Below are positions 1-7,784 of a stretch of 18,474 bases of DNA, one piece after another (the stretch's first letter is position 1; each line of letters begins with the position of its first letter). Origin of the DNA: Deltaproteobacteria bacterium (GTDB lineage: Bacteria > Bdellovibrionota > UBA1018 > UBA923); contig JACQAX010000365.1 in the NCBI GenBank assembly GCA_016194795.1, positions 1-18,474 of the forward strand, read 5' to 3'. The position numbers and the translations under genes are program-made. Under the pieces are notes generated by a model. That model was not told where the DNA came from and ran no database searches. It saw only the letters and a list, made by a program, of their open reading frames with translations.

Positions 1-453
1 GACACCGCGGCCGTCTCGCCGAAAGTGTCGATCGAGCGGGTCGGCCTCGGCGTCTTCGGCGGGCAGCCCACCGGCGGCAGCGCGAAGCTCTGGATCGCGT
101 CCAACCGGGCCGTTCAAGCGGCGGCGGGCTATCTTTTCGATAGCTACGTGGTCGTGAGCACCGACTATCTTTTCCACTACGGCGCAAGCGCCGACGTGAC
201 CCCGTATTTCGGCGTGGGCATGGCCGGATTCATCCCGGTGAAATCGGGACGCGCCGACAAGTCGATCTTCAACTTCTTCGACGATCGCGACCTGAGCGCC
301 GGCTGGGGCGTGCGCGTGCCGTTCGGCGTCGAATGGCTCACGGCCGAGCGCAGGCTGGGCGTGACCGTCGAGGTCGCGCCGGGAATGGGGCTGCTGCCGC
401 GGGCGTTCGGCTCGCTCCAAGGTGGCGCGGCCATACGCTGGTATCTCGACTGA
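1..453 (+). CDS. outer-membrane beta-barrel protein, 5'-truncated by the window edge
   Basis: The frame is open from the first base and ends in TGA at 451-453, so the true start lies outside the window. A GTG at 25 is only an internal possibility. The visible 150 residues alternate hydrophobic and polar residues in short strands rich in Gly and aromatics (YFGVGMAGF, GVRVPFGVEWL, VTVEVAPGMGLLP), and the chain ends AAIRWYLD. The run of 'GVRVP-G-W', then 'VEVAPG', then a Gly-rich last strand resembles small outer-membrane barrels of the DUF3996 type; that family link is from memory. The next gene follows after 16 bases behind a good ribosome site and is also a barrel protein, so the two probably form an operon for envelope proteins. 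Any signal peptide would be upstream of the window. The barrel class is fairly secure; the exact family is not. Confidence 0.7.
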   Translation, partial: DTAAVSPKVSIERVGLGVFGGQPTGGSAKLWIASNRAVQAAAGYLFDSYVVVSTDYLFHYGASADVTPYFGVGMAGFIPVKSGRADKSIFNFFDDRDLSAGWGVRVPFGVEWLTAERRLGVTVEVAPGMGLLPRAFGSLQGGAAIRWYLD

Positions 454-469
454 AGCCTGAGAAGGAGCC

Positions 470-1678
470 ATGAGCCTTCGCGCACGACTTTCGGCAGCGG
501 TGGCCTGCATCACCTTGAGCGTGCTGCTCTCGCGCGCCACCGTCTCCGTCGCCGGAGAGCTCGCGACGAACACGAAGCTGATCCCGCTGCCGATCTATGC
601 AACGCTTCCCAACGAGGGCGATACCTTCGGCTTCATGCCCGTTTTTCTGACGGTCGAGAACGTCTCGGGACGCACGCGTTCGATCGTCGCGCCCAGCCTC
701 TCGTGGAACCGCATCATCCGGTTCACCCACACCTTTCGGTTTTACTACTACCCAAGCGACGATGAGACGATCAACCTCATCCCCAGCTTCAGCACGAACG
801 TGAACCGCGGCCTCACGTTCGAGTATTTTCGAGCGCCGCGCACGGCCCCGGCCGTGACGATCGACGGCACCCTGCACGCCCGACGCAGCATCTTTTATCG
901 TTTCTTCGGTCTCGGGCCCGAGAGCAAAGCGGGCGACGAGACGAGCTACACCCGCGTGGGCGGGGATCTCGGCGGGCGGCTCGGCTACAACCTCCTGCCG
1001 ACGCTCAACGTCGGCGTGCTCGCGACGCTCGAGCGTGATCTCGTCGAGCGCCGCGCCGTCGACTTTCTGCCGCTGACGAACGACCATTTTCCCGGAGCTC
1101 CGGGTCTCGGCGGCGCCACGACGCTGTTCACCGGCGCGAGCCTGCGCTTGGACACCCGGCCCAAGCGGCAGTATTCTTCGGACGGCTTGGCGAGCGAGGC
1201 GCAAGCCGGCATCGTGCAGGGTTTTTCCGGCGCGCCGGCTTTCGGCAGATTCTCGTGGGAGGGAAAGGCGCTGTTCGCCGAAAACTCGCTCATGAGCGGC
1301 GGAGCACGCGCCTTTTGGGGCTACAGCGGCGGTCGGAACATTCCTTTTTATCTGCAAAGCTCGCTTGGCGGATCGTACTTCCTACGAGGGTTCACCGAAG
1401 ACCGTTTCATCGACAAAGGGGCGTGGGAGCTCGAGCTCGAGCAACGCATCAAGGTCTTCAAAACCACGATCTACGGCGTGCTCACCGACTGGCGCATCGA
1501 CCCGTTTATCGCGGTGGGGCAGGTCTACAGCCGGGCCGGCGACATGTTTCGCCACGTGCGCGTCACCGGTGGCCTCGGCTTCCGGGCCTTCGTGCACCCC
1601 AACGTACTGGGACGAGTGGACACCGCCGTCGGCGGCGAGGGCGTCAAAGTGTACGTTGAGCTGGGCTATCCCTTTTGA
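470..1678 (+). CDS. POTRA-less Omp85/D15-type outer-membrane barrel (bacterial surface antigen family)
   Basis: This 402-residue protein has an N-terminal Sec signal (about residues 1-29) and then only barrel sequence. The key mark is the lid-loop motif LRGF at 305-308, the (V/L)RG(F/Y) motif of Omp85 proteins that sits inside the barrel. Other family traits are 'FFGLGPES' near 145-152, 'LDTRPKRQYSSDG' near 216-229, alternating strands throughout, and a last strand ending VELGYPF with terminal Phe, the usual BAM recognition residue. BamA and TamA carry several periplasmic POTRA domains and are much longer; at 402 residues there is room for a barrel and little else. Short Omp85-like proteins of this type are known, but their substrates are mostly unknown. 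The start is set by AAGGAG just before ATG 470. The final 35 bases overlap the end of the convergent glycosyltransferase gene. Confidence 0.85.
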   Translation: MSLRARLSAAVACITLSVLLSRATVSVAGELATNTKLIPLPIYATLPNEGDTFGFMPVFLTVENVSGRTRSIVAPSLSWNRIIRFTHTFRFYYYPSDDETINLIPSFSTNVNRGLTFEYFRAPRTAPAVTIDGTLHARRSIFYRFFGLGPESKAGDETSYTRVGGDLGGRLGYNLLPTLNVGVLATLERDLVERRAVDFLPLTNDHFPGAPGLGGATTLFTGASLRLDTRPKRQYSSDGLASEAQAGIVQGFSGAPAFGRFSWEGKALFAENSLMSGGARAFWGYSGGRNIPFYLQSSLGGSYFLRGFTEDRFIDKGAWELELEQRIKVFKTTIYGVLTDWRIDPFIAVGQVYSRAGDMFRHVRVTGGLGFRAFVHPNVLGRVDTAVGGEGVKVYVELGYPF

Positions 1679-3617
1679 GCGCGACCGGCTGCAGCTTCAC
1701 CAACGCGAGGCTCACCCACCAGAGCGGCGACTCGAGCGAGAGCGGAAGAGGGCGCCTTCGCCGCCGAAACTCGCTCTCGAGCCGCGCCAGCGTATCGAGC
1801 GCCAGGGCGCGATCGAGCCCGGCGAGCCTGGTCTTTTCGACGGCGTGCCGCGTACCGAGAACGAGCCCCACCTCGCGCACGACGGCGTCGCTCAGCAGCC
1901 GCCGCCTTGAGCGCAGCTCGCGGACCGACGGCTCGCGCTCGTCCCCGCGGAGGCGGTCCAGCGAATCGAGCGCGCGCGCGAGCGGCTCGAGGGCCAACGC
2001 GTGGTCGAGGTTTCTGAGCGACGCCCCGACGAGCTTCGTTACCGGCAGCGCCAAGAGCCGTTCCAGCGGCTCGTCGACAAGGTCCGGCGGCTCCGCGACG
2101 CTGGCGGCGGGGCGACGGTCGTCCGCCCCACTGCCGGGCGCGCGCACATAAAACGTGACCCAGGGAAGCGACGGCTCGCGACGTGCGCGATAGTTCCGCT
2201 TCAGCTCGCTGGCGAGCCACGCGCGCGAGTCGACCGGAACGTTGAACCCGCAGTCGCCGCGCTCGTGCAGGTCGATGAAGAGCTTCGGCGGATTTTTCCG
2301 GAACTCGGCTTCGAAGAGCCGGCTGGTTTCCGGCGTGGCATATGGCGGAGCCGCGAGCCGGGCCGTGACGAAACGAGTGCTGAAGCCGCGGCCGGACGCC
2401 GCCAGCGGAAGCGCGTTTCCTCCCCAGACGAAGATGCTTTCGTCTTTCGAGGTGAGCTCGCGCACGACGCGCCCCACCTTCGCGTAGTAGCTCAGATCGG
2501 TGCCCCAGAACGCCCCCAGCGTCGGGTTGGCCGCGACGAGGCAAACCACCGCGTAGCCTGCGCCAAGCCAAAGACGGCCCCGCGCCGCCCCACTCTGTGC
2601 ATAGAGCACGCAGAGCGGCGGAGCGAGAAAGAGGAAGTAGTGGAAGAAGAGCGCCTTGCCCGCCAGCACCGCTCCGCACCCCGCCGCCAGCCACAGCCCC
2701 AGGAGCCATGCTCCCGCCGGATCGGTTCGCGAGCGCAGAAAGCGCACGGACAGCACGACCGGCCACAGACCGACGCAGAAAACGGCGGCGTTGCAGAGCC
2801 CCTCGCGCCACTCGTTGAAGAGCGAGGCCCGGACTTTCGTGAGATGCACGGCCGGATAGGTGAACGACCAGTAAAAGAGCTGTCGCGGCCCCGTGAGCCA
2901 GACGCCGACGGCGACGACCGCCAGCGCCGATGCCCAAAATAGAAAAAGTCCGGAGAACGGGGTTTTCCGCGTGCGTCGGAGCACGAGCTGCGCGCCCAGG
3001 CTGAAGACCGCGAAAAACAGCGCGGTCTGCTTGAAAAGCAAACAGAGCCCGAGCGCGACTCCGGCCGACACGAGCCGTCCGGCGGACGGCCTGGGCGAGG
3101 TCGTCAGCATGCGCAGCCACGTCAGAGCCACCCAGACCAGCAGGGGCAGCATCAATCCTTCCGACGTCGTCGCCAGCATCTTGGGGCTAGGCAACGCGGT
3201 CACCACGAGCGCGGCGCTCGCGCCGATCCAGCCACGGCGGCTCAGGCCGAAGAGGCTCCTCGAAGGCTCGCCGTCGCCGCGCGCCCGCGCCACGAGCTCG
3301 GCACATCGCCCGATGCCCATTGCCGAAAGCACGACCACGACAAGCTGCGCGACACGCGCCGGCCTCGGATCGAGCTTGGCGCCGCCGAGCAGCGAGACGA
3401 CGTGATAGAACCAGGCGGTGCCGGGAGGTTTATTGTCGAGCGCGGTCGAGTAAAATCTCGAAAAACCCCGCATCGCAGCACCGGACGCGGCAAACCAGGC
3501 CTCGTCATCGTCGATCACGAGCGGAAGCAGGCTCAGCGCGCGTAGCAGCAGCGCCAGCACGAAAACCGCGAGCACCAGGCTTGTCCCGTCGTTTCTTGCT
3601 CTCAACCCGGAAGGCAT
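1644..3617 (-). CDS. GT-C fold membrane glycosyltransferase (ArnT/PMT-like, GT39/GT83 type) with long C-terminal extension
   Basis: This 657-residue polytopic membrane protein begins with a transmembrane helix (about 13-33) followed by DDDEAW at 36-41 and DNKPPGTAWFYH at 61-72. That is the first extracytoplasmic loop of GT-C enzymes, where paired acidic residues are catalytic and the (H/N)KPP motif is a hallmark. About ten more hydrophobic segments follow up to residue ~385, then a soluble part ending near residue 493 (VTFYVRAPG). Such enzymes transfer a sugar from a polyprenyl-phosphate donor to lipid A, protein or another lipid on the periplasmic face; the acceptor cannot be read here. Residues ~494-657 are an extra Leu/Arg/Glu-rich, predicted helical tail with good codon use, unusual for the family. 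A promoter is suggested at 3708-3736. The stop lies inside the convergent Omp85 gene. No clear Shine-Dalgarno precedes ATG 3617. Confidence 0.85.
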   Translation of the reverse strand: MPSGLRARNDGTSLVLAVFVLALLLRALSLLPLVIDDDEAWFAASGAAMRGFSRFYSTALDNKPPGTAWFYHVVSLLGGAKLDPRPARVAQLVVVVLSAMGIGRCAELVARARGDGEPSRSLFGLSRRGWIGASAALVVTALPSPKMLATTSEGLMLPLLVWVALTWLRMLTTSPRPSAGRLVSAGVALGLCLLFKQTALFFAVFSLGAQLVLRRTRKTPFSGLFLFWASALAVVAVGVWLTGPRQLFYWSFTYPAVHLTKVRASLFNEWREGLCNAAVFCVGLWPVVLSVRFLRSRTDPAGAWLLGLWLAAGCGAVLAGKALFFHYFLFLAPPLCVLYAQSGAARGRLWLGAGYAVVCLVAANPTLGAFWGTDLSYYAKVGRVVRELTSKDESIFVWGGNALPLAASGRGFSTRFVTARLAAPPYATPETSRLFEAEFRKNPPKLFIDLHERGDCGFNVPVDSRAWLASELKRNYRARREPSLPWVTFYVRAPGSGADDRRPAASVAEPPDLVDEPLERLLALPVTKLVGASLRNLDHALALEPLARALDSLDRLRGDEREPSVRELRSRRRLLSDAVVREVGLVLGTRHAVEKTRLAGLDRALALDTLARLESEFRRRRRPLPLSLESPLWWVSLALVKLQPVALKRDSPAQRTL

Positions 3618-3707
3618 CGGGCGCCGAGATGCGAATCCAATGCCTCTTTTCTCCGCTTCACCATCTCTCCATTCCCCGGTGCCCGGCAGCGGCGCGAACC
3701 CGACAAA

Positions 3708-3736
3708 ATAAAAAGTGTAACCAACTGATATTTCAA
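3708..3736 (-). promoter_or_regulatory. sigma70-type promoter for the glycosyltransferase gene
   Basis: Reading the minus strand, TTGAAA (3736-3731, five of six consensus bases) is followed after 17 bases by TTTTAT (3713-3708, four of six). The predicted transcript would start near 3701 and give a leader of about 84 bases before ATG 3617. The site lies in the AT-rich core of the 135-base divergent spacer shared with the DUF2079 gene. I saw no comparably clear plus-strand promoter there. Confidence 0.4.
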
Positions 3737-3752
3737 GATATCCTGACGCTAG

Positions 3753-5399
3753 ATGCGTATCGTCGACCCCCTCATCGTCGCGCTACTCGGGGCGATCGGA
3801 ATTCTCGTGGTAACGGGCGGGTTCCACTACTCCTCGCCGGCCGCCAAGCTCGAGCTTTCACAAGTCGACGCGTTCGCCTGGGCGCTGCTCGCGCTCATCG
3901 TGCTTCGGCGCGTGCTCTGGAAAAAATGGCTGCCCAAATCCGTCGAGCGCGTCGCCGACGAGGTGCTCGCCTTCTTTTCGCGCAACGCGCGTTTCCCGCT
4001 GACCGCCGCGATCGCCCTCTACGTCGTGCTGCAGACCTGGAACTCGGCCTGGCGCTACGACTCGTTCCACGCCACCGCGTTCGACCTGAGCTTCGTCGAG
4101 CAGGCGCTCTGGTCGACCACTCGCTTCGGCTTTCTGCATTCGACGCTCTCCAAGGGCCAGACCTACCTCGGCGAGCATTTCTCGCCGGCGCTGGGCGCGA
4201 TCGCCCTTCTCTACCGGGCGTTCGACTCGATCACGTTTCTTTTTTTCCTCCAGAGCCTGATCCTCGCCTCGGGCGCCTGGCTCGTGTACGCGCTCGCCCG
4301 CGAGAAAAAGCTGCCGCGCCCGATCGCGGCGCTCACGGGGCTCGCCTTCCTCTCCTACCAGCCGCTCCGGCTGGCCAACAACTTCGACTTCCGCGAAGAC
4401 AACCTTTTCGTTCCCGTGTTTCTCGGCATGCTGCTCGCGCTCGAGAAAAGAAAATGGAAAACGTTCTGGCTGCTCTGCGCGGCGAGCTGGACGATCAAGG
4501 AGAACGCGGCGATCTTCACCTGCCTCACGGGCCTCTGGGTCGCCGGCGAGGCGCAGCTCAGGCGCCAGCCGAAAGCGGCGCGCGAGCGCGCGAGCGCCAC
4601 GCTCCACGGCGCGACGCTCGCCGCGCTCTCGCTCGTCGTCTTCGCCGTCGTCAACACGAAGATCACGCCGCTGTTCGTCGGCCAGGGCGCCGGAGCGCAG
4701 ACGATGCTCCGCCGCCGCATGCCCCATTTCGGCGAGACGAACGGCGAGATCCTCAAATTCATGCTCCTGCATCCGATCCAGACGTTCCTGGTCCTCGCCG
4801 AGCCGCTCTTCCAGCTCAAGGCCGTGAAGTACTTCCTCGACGTCACGCTGCCTTTTCTGGCCTTCGTGCCCGCCGCCCCGCTCGTCGCGCCGATCGTCGT
4901 CGCGGGCATGGTGATGAACCTGCTCGTGAATCTGCCCACGATCGGCTTCCACTACGAGTGCGTGATCATCCCCTTCCTTTTCTACATCCTCGTCGCCGGC
5001 CTCGCGCGCCTGCAGCGCGTGAAAAAACTCTCCGGCGCCGCCATACCGACGCTCGTCGCGATCTCGTTCCTGCTCTCGTACGGTCGCAGCCCCGTCGAGT
5101 CGATCCGCCACCACGCGCCCACCGAACGCGACCGCTTCGTCGAGAGCGAGCTCGAGAAAATCCCGCCCGAGGCGTCGATCGCGACCCAGGCCGTGCTGCA
5201 CCCGCACCTCACGCACCGACGCGACGCTTATCTGTATTCGCCCGCGCTTCCCCCGGCCGACTACGTCGTCTTCGACCTCGATCCGTCGCGCAGCCGCTAC
5301 GGCACGCCCCAGCTCGACGAGGCCGCCGCCCGCATCGACGCGAAAACCTACGACCTCGTGCTCGACCGCGAGAGCCTCAAAATCTGGAAGAGAAAATAG
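3753..5399 (+). CDS. DUF2079 family polytopic membrane protein
   Basis: The 548 residues show the recognisable DUF2079 layout. An N-terminal group of membrane helices is followed by FDLSFVEQALW (110-120) and GEHFSPALG (140-148), then FDFREDN (201-207), TIKENAAI (237-244) and GFHYECVIIPFLF (408-420). A soluble C-terminal domain (~455-548) contains IPPEASIATQAVLHPHLTHR and ADYVVFDL. Around nine to eleven membrane spans can be counted. The family has no proven reaction that I know of; its layout resembles GT-C glycosyltransferases and it often sits near envelope polysaccharide genes. Here it is divergent from a GT-C enzyme. The ATG at 3753 directly follows TAG and has no obvious ribosome site, but the hydrophobic N-terminus makes it the best start. 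The gene ends against the rnpB terminator hairpin, which may stop both transcripts. Confidence 0.85.
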   Translation: MRIVDPLIVALLGAIGILVVTGGFHYSSPAAKLELSQVDAFAWALLALIVLRRVLWKKWLPKSVERVADEVLAFFSRNARFPLTAAIALYVVLQTWNSAWRYDSFHATAFDLSFVEQALWSTTRFGFLHSTLSKGQTYLGEHFSPALGAIALLYRAFDSITFLFFLQSLILASGAWLVYALAREKKLPRPIAALTGLAFLSYQPLRLANNFDFREDNLFVPVFLGMLLALEKRKWKTFWLLCAASWTIKENAAIFTCLTGLWVAGEAQLRRQPKAARERASATLHGATLAALSLVVFAVVNTKITPLFVGQGAGAQTMLRRRMPHFGETNGEILKFMLLHPIQTFLVLAEPLFQLKAVKYFLDVTLPFLAFVPAAPLVAPIVVAGMVMNLLVNLPTIGFHYECVIIPFLFYILVAGLARLQRVKKLSGAAIPTLVAISFLLSYGRSPVESIRHHAPTERDRFVESELEKIPPEASIATQAVLHPHLTHRRDAYLYSPALPPADYVVFDLDPSRSRYGTPQLDEAAARIDAKTYDLVLDRESLKIWKRK

Positions 5400-5401
5400 A
5401 A

Positions 5402-5432
5402 GGGCCGGTTCTCCGTTTTGGAAAACCGGCCC
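5402..5432 (-). terminator. terminator hairpin after rnpB, possibly bidirectional
   Basis: GGGCCGGTT (5402-5410) and AACCGGCCC (5424-5432) form a perfect 9-bp stem with a 13-base loop. On the minus strand the stem is followed by a T-rich run (TTCTATTTTC), as expected for an intrinsic terminator of rnpB. On the plus strand no T-run follows, although the hairpin begins only three bases after the DUF2079 stop codon. Confidence 0.7.
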
Positions 5433-5437
5433 GTATG

Positions 5438-5846
5438 ACTCGTCTGGGATTGTAAGCCGGGTTCTGTCCTAGCTCGCTTGCGCGAACCGGGATGGCCATT
5501 CCTCTGGGCCCGCCGTTACCGACGGGCTCTAGCGATCTTACCCGAAAACGCGTTGCTCTTTTGACGGAGCAACTGGGCGGGGCAGCCTCGTTACGTTTCC
5601 CTATTTGATCTTGCACCTGATGGGGTTTGCCATGCGGTCTTCGTCGCCGAAGACCCGGTGGGCTCTTACCCCACCGTTTCACCCTTACCGCTCTCTTGCG
5701 AGAACGGCGGTATATTCTCTGTTGCACTGTCCGTCACCATGCCGTCACCAGCCTGGTGCCTGGCCGTTAGCCAGCATCACGCCCCGCGGAGCCCGGACTT
5801 TCCTCCAATGGCGTAAAGCCATCGGCGACCATCCATCCTAGCGAGA
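5438..5846 (-). ncRNA. rnpB: RNase P RNA (catalytic RNA), bacterial A-like type
   Basis: RNase P RNA is the ribozyme that removes 5' leaders from tRNA precursors. On the minus strand the conserved 5' core GGAGGAAAGTCCGGGCTCC lies at 5806-5788 and the conserved 3' element GGACAGAACCCGGCTTAC at 5469-5452. The interval also holds ACAGTGCAACAGAGA-type core sequence, GGGTGAAACGGTGGGGTAAGAGCCCACC, and several strong local helices (for example GTCTTCGGCGACGAAGAC). Total length of about 410 bases fits the A-type class. CTCG at 5845-5842 can pair with CGAG at 5442-5439 as part of P1, which helped set the ends; they are uncertain by several bases. A promoter lies immediately upstream and a terminator hairpin immediately downstream, so the RNA can be a single-gene transcript behind the zinc-ribbon gene. 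Confidence 0.95.
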
Positions 5847-5852
5847 GGCGCG

Positions 5853-5881
5853 ACCATAGCACATTCCGGGGAAAGTTTCAG
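5853..5881 (-). promoter_or_regulatory. rnpB promoter overlapping the stop codon of the zinc-ribbon gene
   Basis: On the minus strand CTGAAA (5881-5876) and TATGGT (5858-5853) are 17 bases apart, each matching four of six sigma70 consensus positions. This predicts a transcript start near 5846, exactly where the folded RNA would need to begin. The -35 element contains the TGA stop (5880-5878) of the upstream protein gene. Confidence 0.5.
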
Positions 5882-6621
5882 CCGTTCGCCGTGGCTTCGG
5901 GCGTGTTGGTGCGAACCGCGTCTTTATAGACGAGGATGCGACGGCAGCTCGGGCAGGTGAACAGCTCGGTTCCGCGCTGGAGCTCGTTGTAAATCTGCGG
6001 CGGAATCCGCATGTTGCAGCCTTTGCACGAGCCACCCGTGGCGTTCGCGAGGCCCAGGCCGCTGCGATTCAGGCGGGTCTTCTCGTAGGCGGCGAGGTAG
6101 CGCTTGTCGATGCCGTCGGCCGCCGAAACGCGCAGGCCTTGGAGGCGCTTGAGCTCGTTTTCGAGGCCGCCGCTTTCGCTGGCGATCTTGTTCGATTCGG
6201 AGTCGAGCTTCGTCTTGGCTTCGGTCAACACGGCTTCGATGGCGCCGAGCTCTTTCTGCTGCTTGGCGAGCTCTTCGCCGACCTTGTTGGCGTTGTCCTG
6301 GATGGTGGCGCTGTTTTTCTTGAGGCTCTCGAGCTCCTTCTGGATCGCCTGGAACTCCTGGTTCGTCTTGATCTGCTCGGATTTCTCCTGCGAGCGCTTG
6401 GCGCGCTCCTCGTTCAGCTCGAGAGCGCCGAGCTGCTGGCGCTTGTTCTTCTCGAGCTCATCGACGACCTTTTTCTTTTCTTCGAACTTTGCGGTGCTTG
6501 CCTTGATCGACGCTTCGTACTCGGCGAGTCGCTTCGGGAACTCGGCCTTTTTCGCGAGGATCGCGTTGATCTGGAGATCAATTTCCTGGACCTGCTCAAG
6601 CTTGCGCAACACTTCTTGCAA
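5878..6621 (-). CDS. coiled-coil C4-type zinc-ribbon protein (DUF164 family)
   Basis: The 247 residues fall into a long charged coiled coil (about 1-175) and a C-terminal zinc ribbon with four cysteines in two pairs, C199-x2-C202 and C223-x2-C226. NQEFQAIQKELESL (87-100) is the typical 'kE(Y/F)-alqkEi' signature of the DUF164 family. The family includes Helicobacter HP0958, which acts with sigma54 and flagellin mRNA, and chlamydial CT398; most members have no assigned job, and a nucleic-acid or protein scaffold role is only inferred. There is no signal peptide, so it is cytoplasmic. It lies 11 bases after the Nif3-like gene and just before rnpB, an order I recall as common in deltaproteobacteria. 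Its ATG is preceded by AGGAGG within a few bases, a strong ribosome site. Confidence 0.92.
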   Translation of the reverse strand: MQEVLRKLEQVQEIDLQINAILAKKAEFPKRLAEYEASIKASTAKFEEKKKVVDELEKNKRQQLGALELNEERAKRSQEKSEQIKTNQEFQAIQKELESLKKNSATIQDNANKVGEELAKQQKELGAIEAVLTEAKTKLDSESNKIASESGGLENELKRLQGLRVSAADGIDKRYLAAYEKTRLNRSGLGLANATGGSCKGCNMRIPPQIYNELQRGTELFTCPSCRRILVYKDAVRTNTPEATANG

Positions 6622-6632
6622 AGAATGCCTCC

Positions 6633-7784
6633 TCAGAAATTTTCGTGAACCGTCTCAAAAATTTTTTTTACCGGCGCCGCGGCCTCGCTCTCGCACCACC
6701 CGGCGACGGTCTCGACGAAGAACCGTTCCGAATAGCCGTGCCCCAGCAGCACCAACGTCAGTCCTTTTTGCCGGGCTTCGAGCATCTGATGGTATCCCAC
6801 TTCGCCGCAGAGGTAGACGTCTACTCCCTTGGCGCAAGCGGCTCCCACGAATGACGAGCCCGAACCCGGCGAGAAGGCCAGGCGGCCGACCTTCATGTCG
6901 GGTTTCGACATGCCCGGGCCGGCGACGGTGACTGAGCGTAACTGGAAGGTTTCTTTAACATTATCGAGTACTTTATCAAAGGCTAAATGACCGGTCGGAC
7001 GCCCGCCTGGCTCTCCGACGAAGCCGTAGCCGAGCGCTCGCGAAGGCTGCGCTAACTCTAAAACATCATAGGCCATTTCTTCGTACGGGTGCGCCGCGCG
7101 CGCGGCGGCGATCACGTCGGCCAAACTCTTCCACGCAAAGACCACCTCGAGCTTCCGCTCGCGCACGCGCTCGAGGCGCCCTGCTTTGCCGGTTTTGGGA
7201 CTGGCCGCTTCTCCGCCGAAAAAAGTTCCCTCACCCTCCGTCGAGAACGAGCACTGCGTGTATTCTCCGATGCGGCCCGCGCCCGCGCGGCAGACCGCCT
7301 CGCGCACGACGTCGAGCTTGTCCTCGGGAACGAAGGTGACGAACTTGCCCAGACGCGCCGAGCGCGGGAGCGCCGAGCCGCCGCGCGGCGCGAGGAAGTC
7401 CTTGAACGGAAACCCCAGGGTCGCCGAGAGCTCGCGTGAAAGCGGCTCCGAAGAGAGATCGAAGTTGGTGTGGAGGGCGACGACGCCGATCCCGCGACGA
7501 AGCGCTTCGTAGAGGTAGGGCGAGGACGAGCGCGTGACCTTCGAGACCGGCTTGAAGATCGGCGGGTGGTGGCAGACGATCGCGTTCGCGCCGGCTTTTT
7601 CGGCCGCGGCGAGCGCCTCCGGACCGAGATTCACGGTGACGACCACGCCTTTGAGCTCGTCGGCCGCGTCGCCGGCGAGGAAGCCGACGTTATCCCACTC
7701 CTCGGCGAGGTCGAACGGGGCCCGGCGCCCGAGCGCGCCGACGAGATCGCCGATCGAGGTGCGCGTCCCCTTCTTCTTCGTCAT
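6633..7784 (-). CDS. Nif3/YbgI family dinuclear-metal protein (GTP cyclohydrolase 1 type 2-like)
   Basis: The protein has 383 residues from ATG 7784. The frame is open further upstream, but that part would run inside the preceding gene, and the family N-terminus (DLAEEWDNVGFLAGD) starts shortly after this ATG. Metal-site motifs are present: HHPPIF with H72-H73, LHTNFD with H105 and D109, and GHGYSERFF with H359 and E363. HPYEEMAYD (232-240) marks the PII-like insert domain, which makes this the long ~370-residue class rather than the short E. coli YbgI type. The family forms toroidal hexamers that bind two metal ions per subunit; its true substrate is disputed despite the 'GTP cyclohydrolase' label. 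ATG 7784 overlaps the TGA of the preceding binding-protein gene (ATGA), so translation is probably coupled. Confidence 0.93.
   Translation of the reverse strand: MTKKKGTRTSIGDLVGALGRRAPFDLAEEWDNVGFLAGDAADELKGVVVTVNLGPEALAAAEKAGANAIVCHHPPIFKPVSKVTRSSSPYLYEALRRGIGVVALHTNFDLSSEPLSRELSATLGFPFKDFLAPRGGSALPRSARLGKFVTFVPEDKLDVVREAVCRAGAGRIGEYTQCSFSTEGEGTFFGGEAASPKTGKAGRLERVRERKLEVVFAWKSLADVIAAARAAHPYEEMAYDVLELAQPSRALGYGFVGEPGGRPTGHLAFDKVLDNVKETFQLRSVTVAGPGMSKPDMKVGRLAFSPGSGSSFVGAACAKGVDVYLCGEVGYHQMLEARQKGLTLVLLGHGYSERFFVETVAGWCESEAAAPVKKIFETVHENF

Noticed and set aside
3320..5455. A 711-codon open frame on the plus strand across the DUF2079 gene
   Set aside because: Its product is Arg/Ala/Pro-rich with no domain or hydrophobic pattern, and it shadows the well-recognised DUF2079 frame; long open frames are expected in GC-rich DNA.
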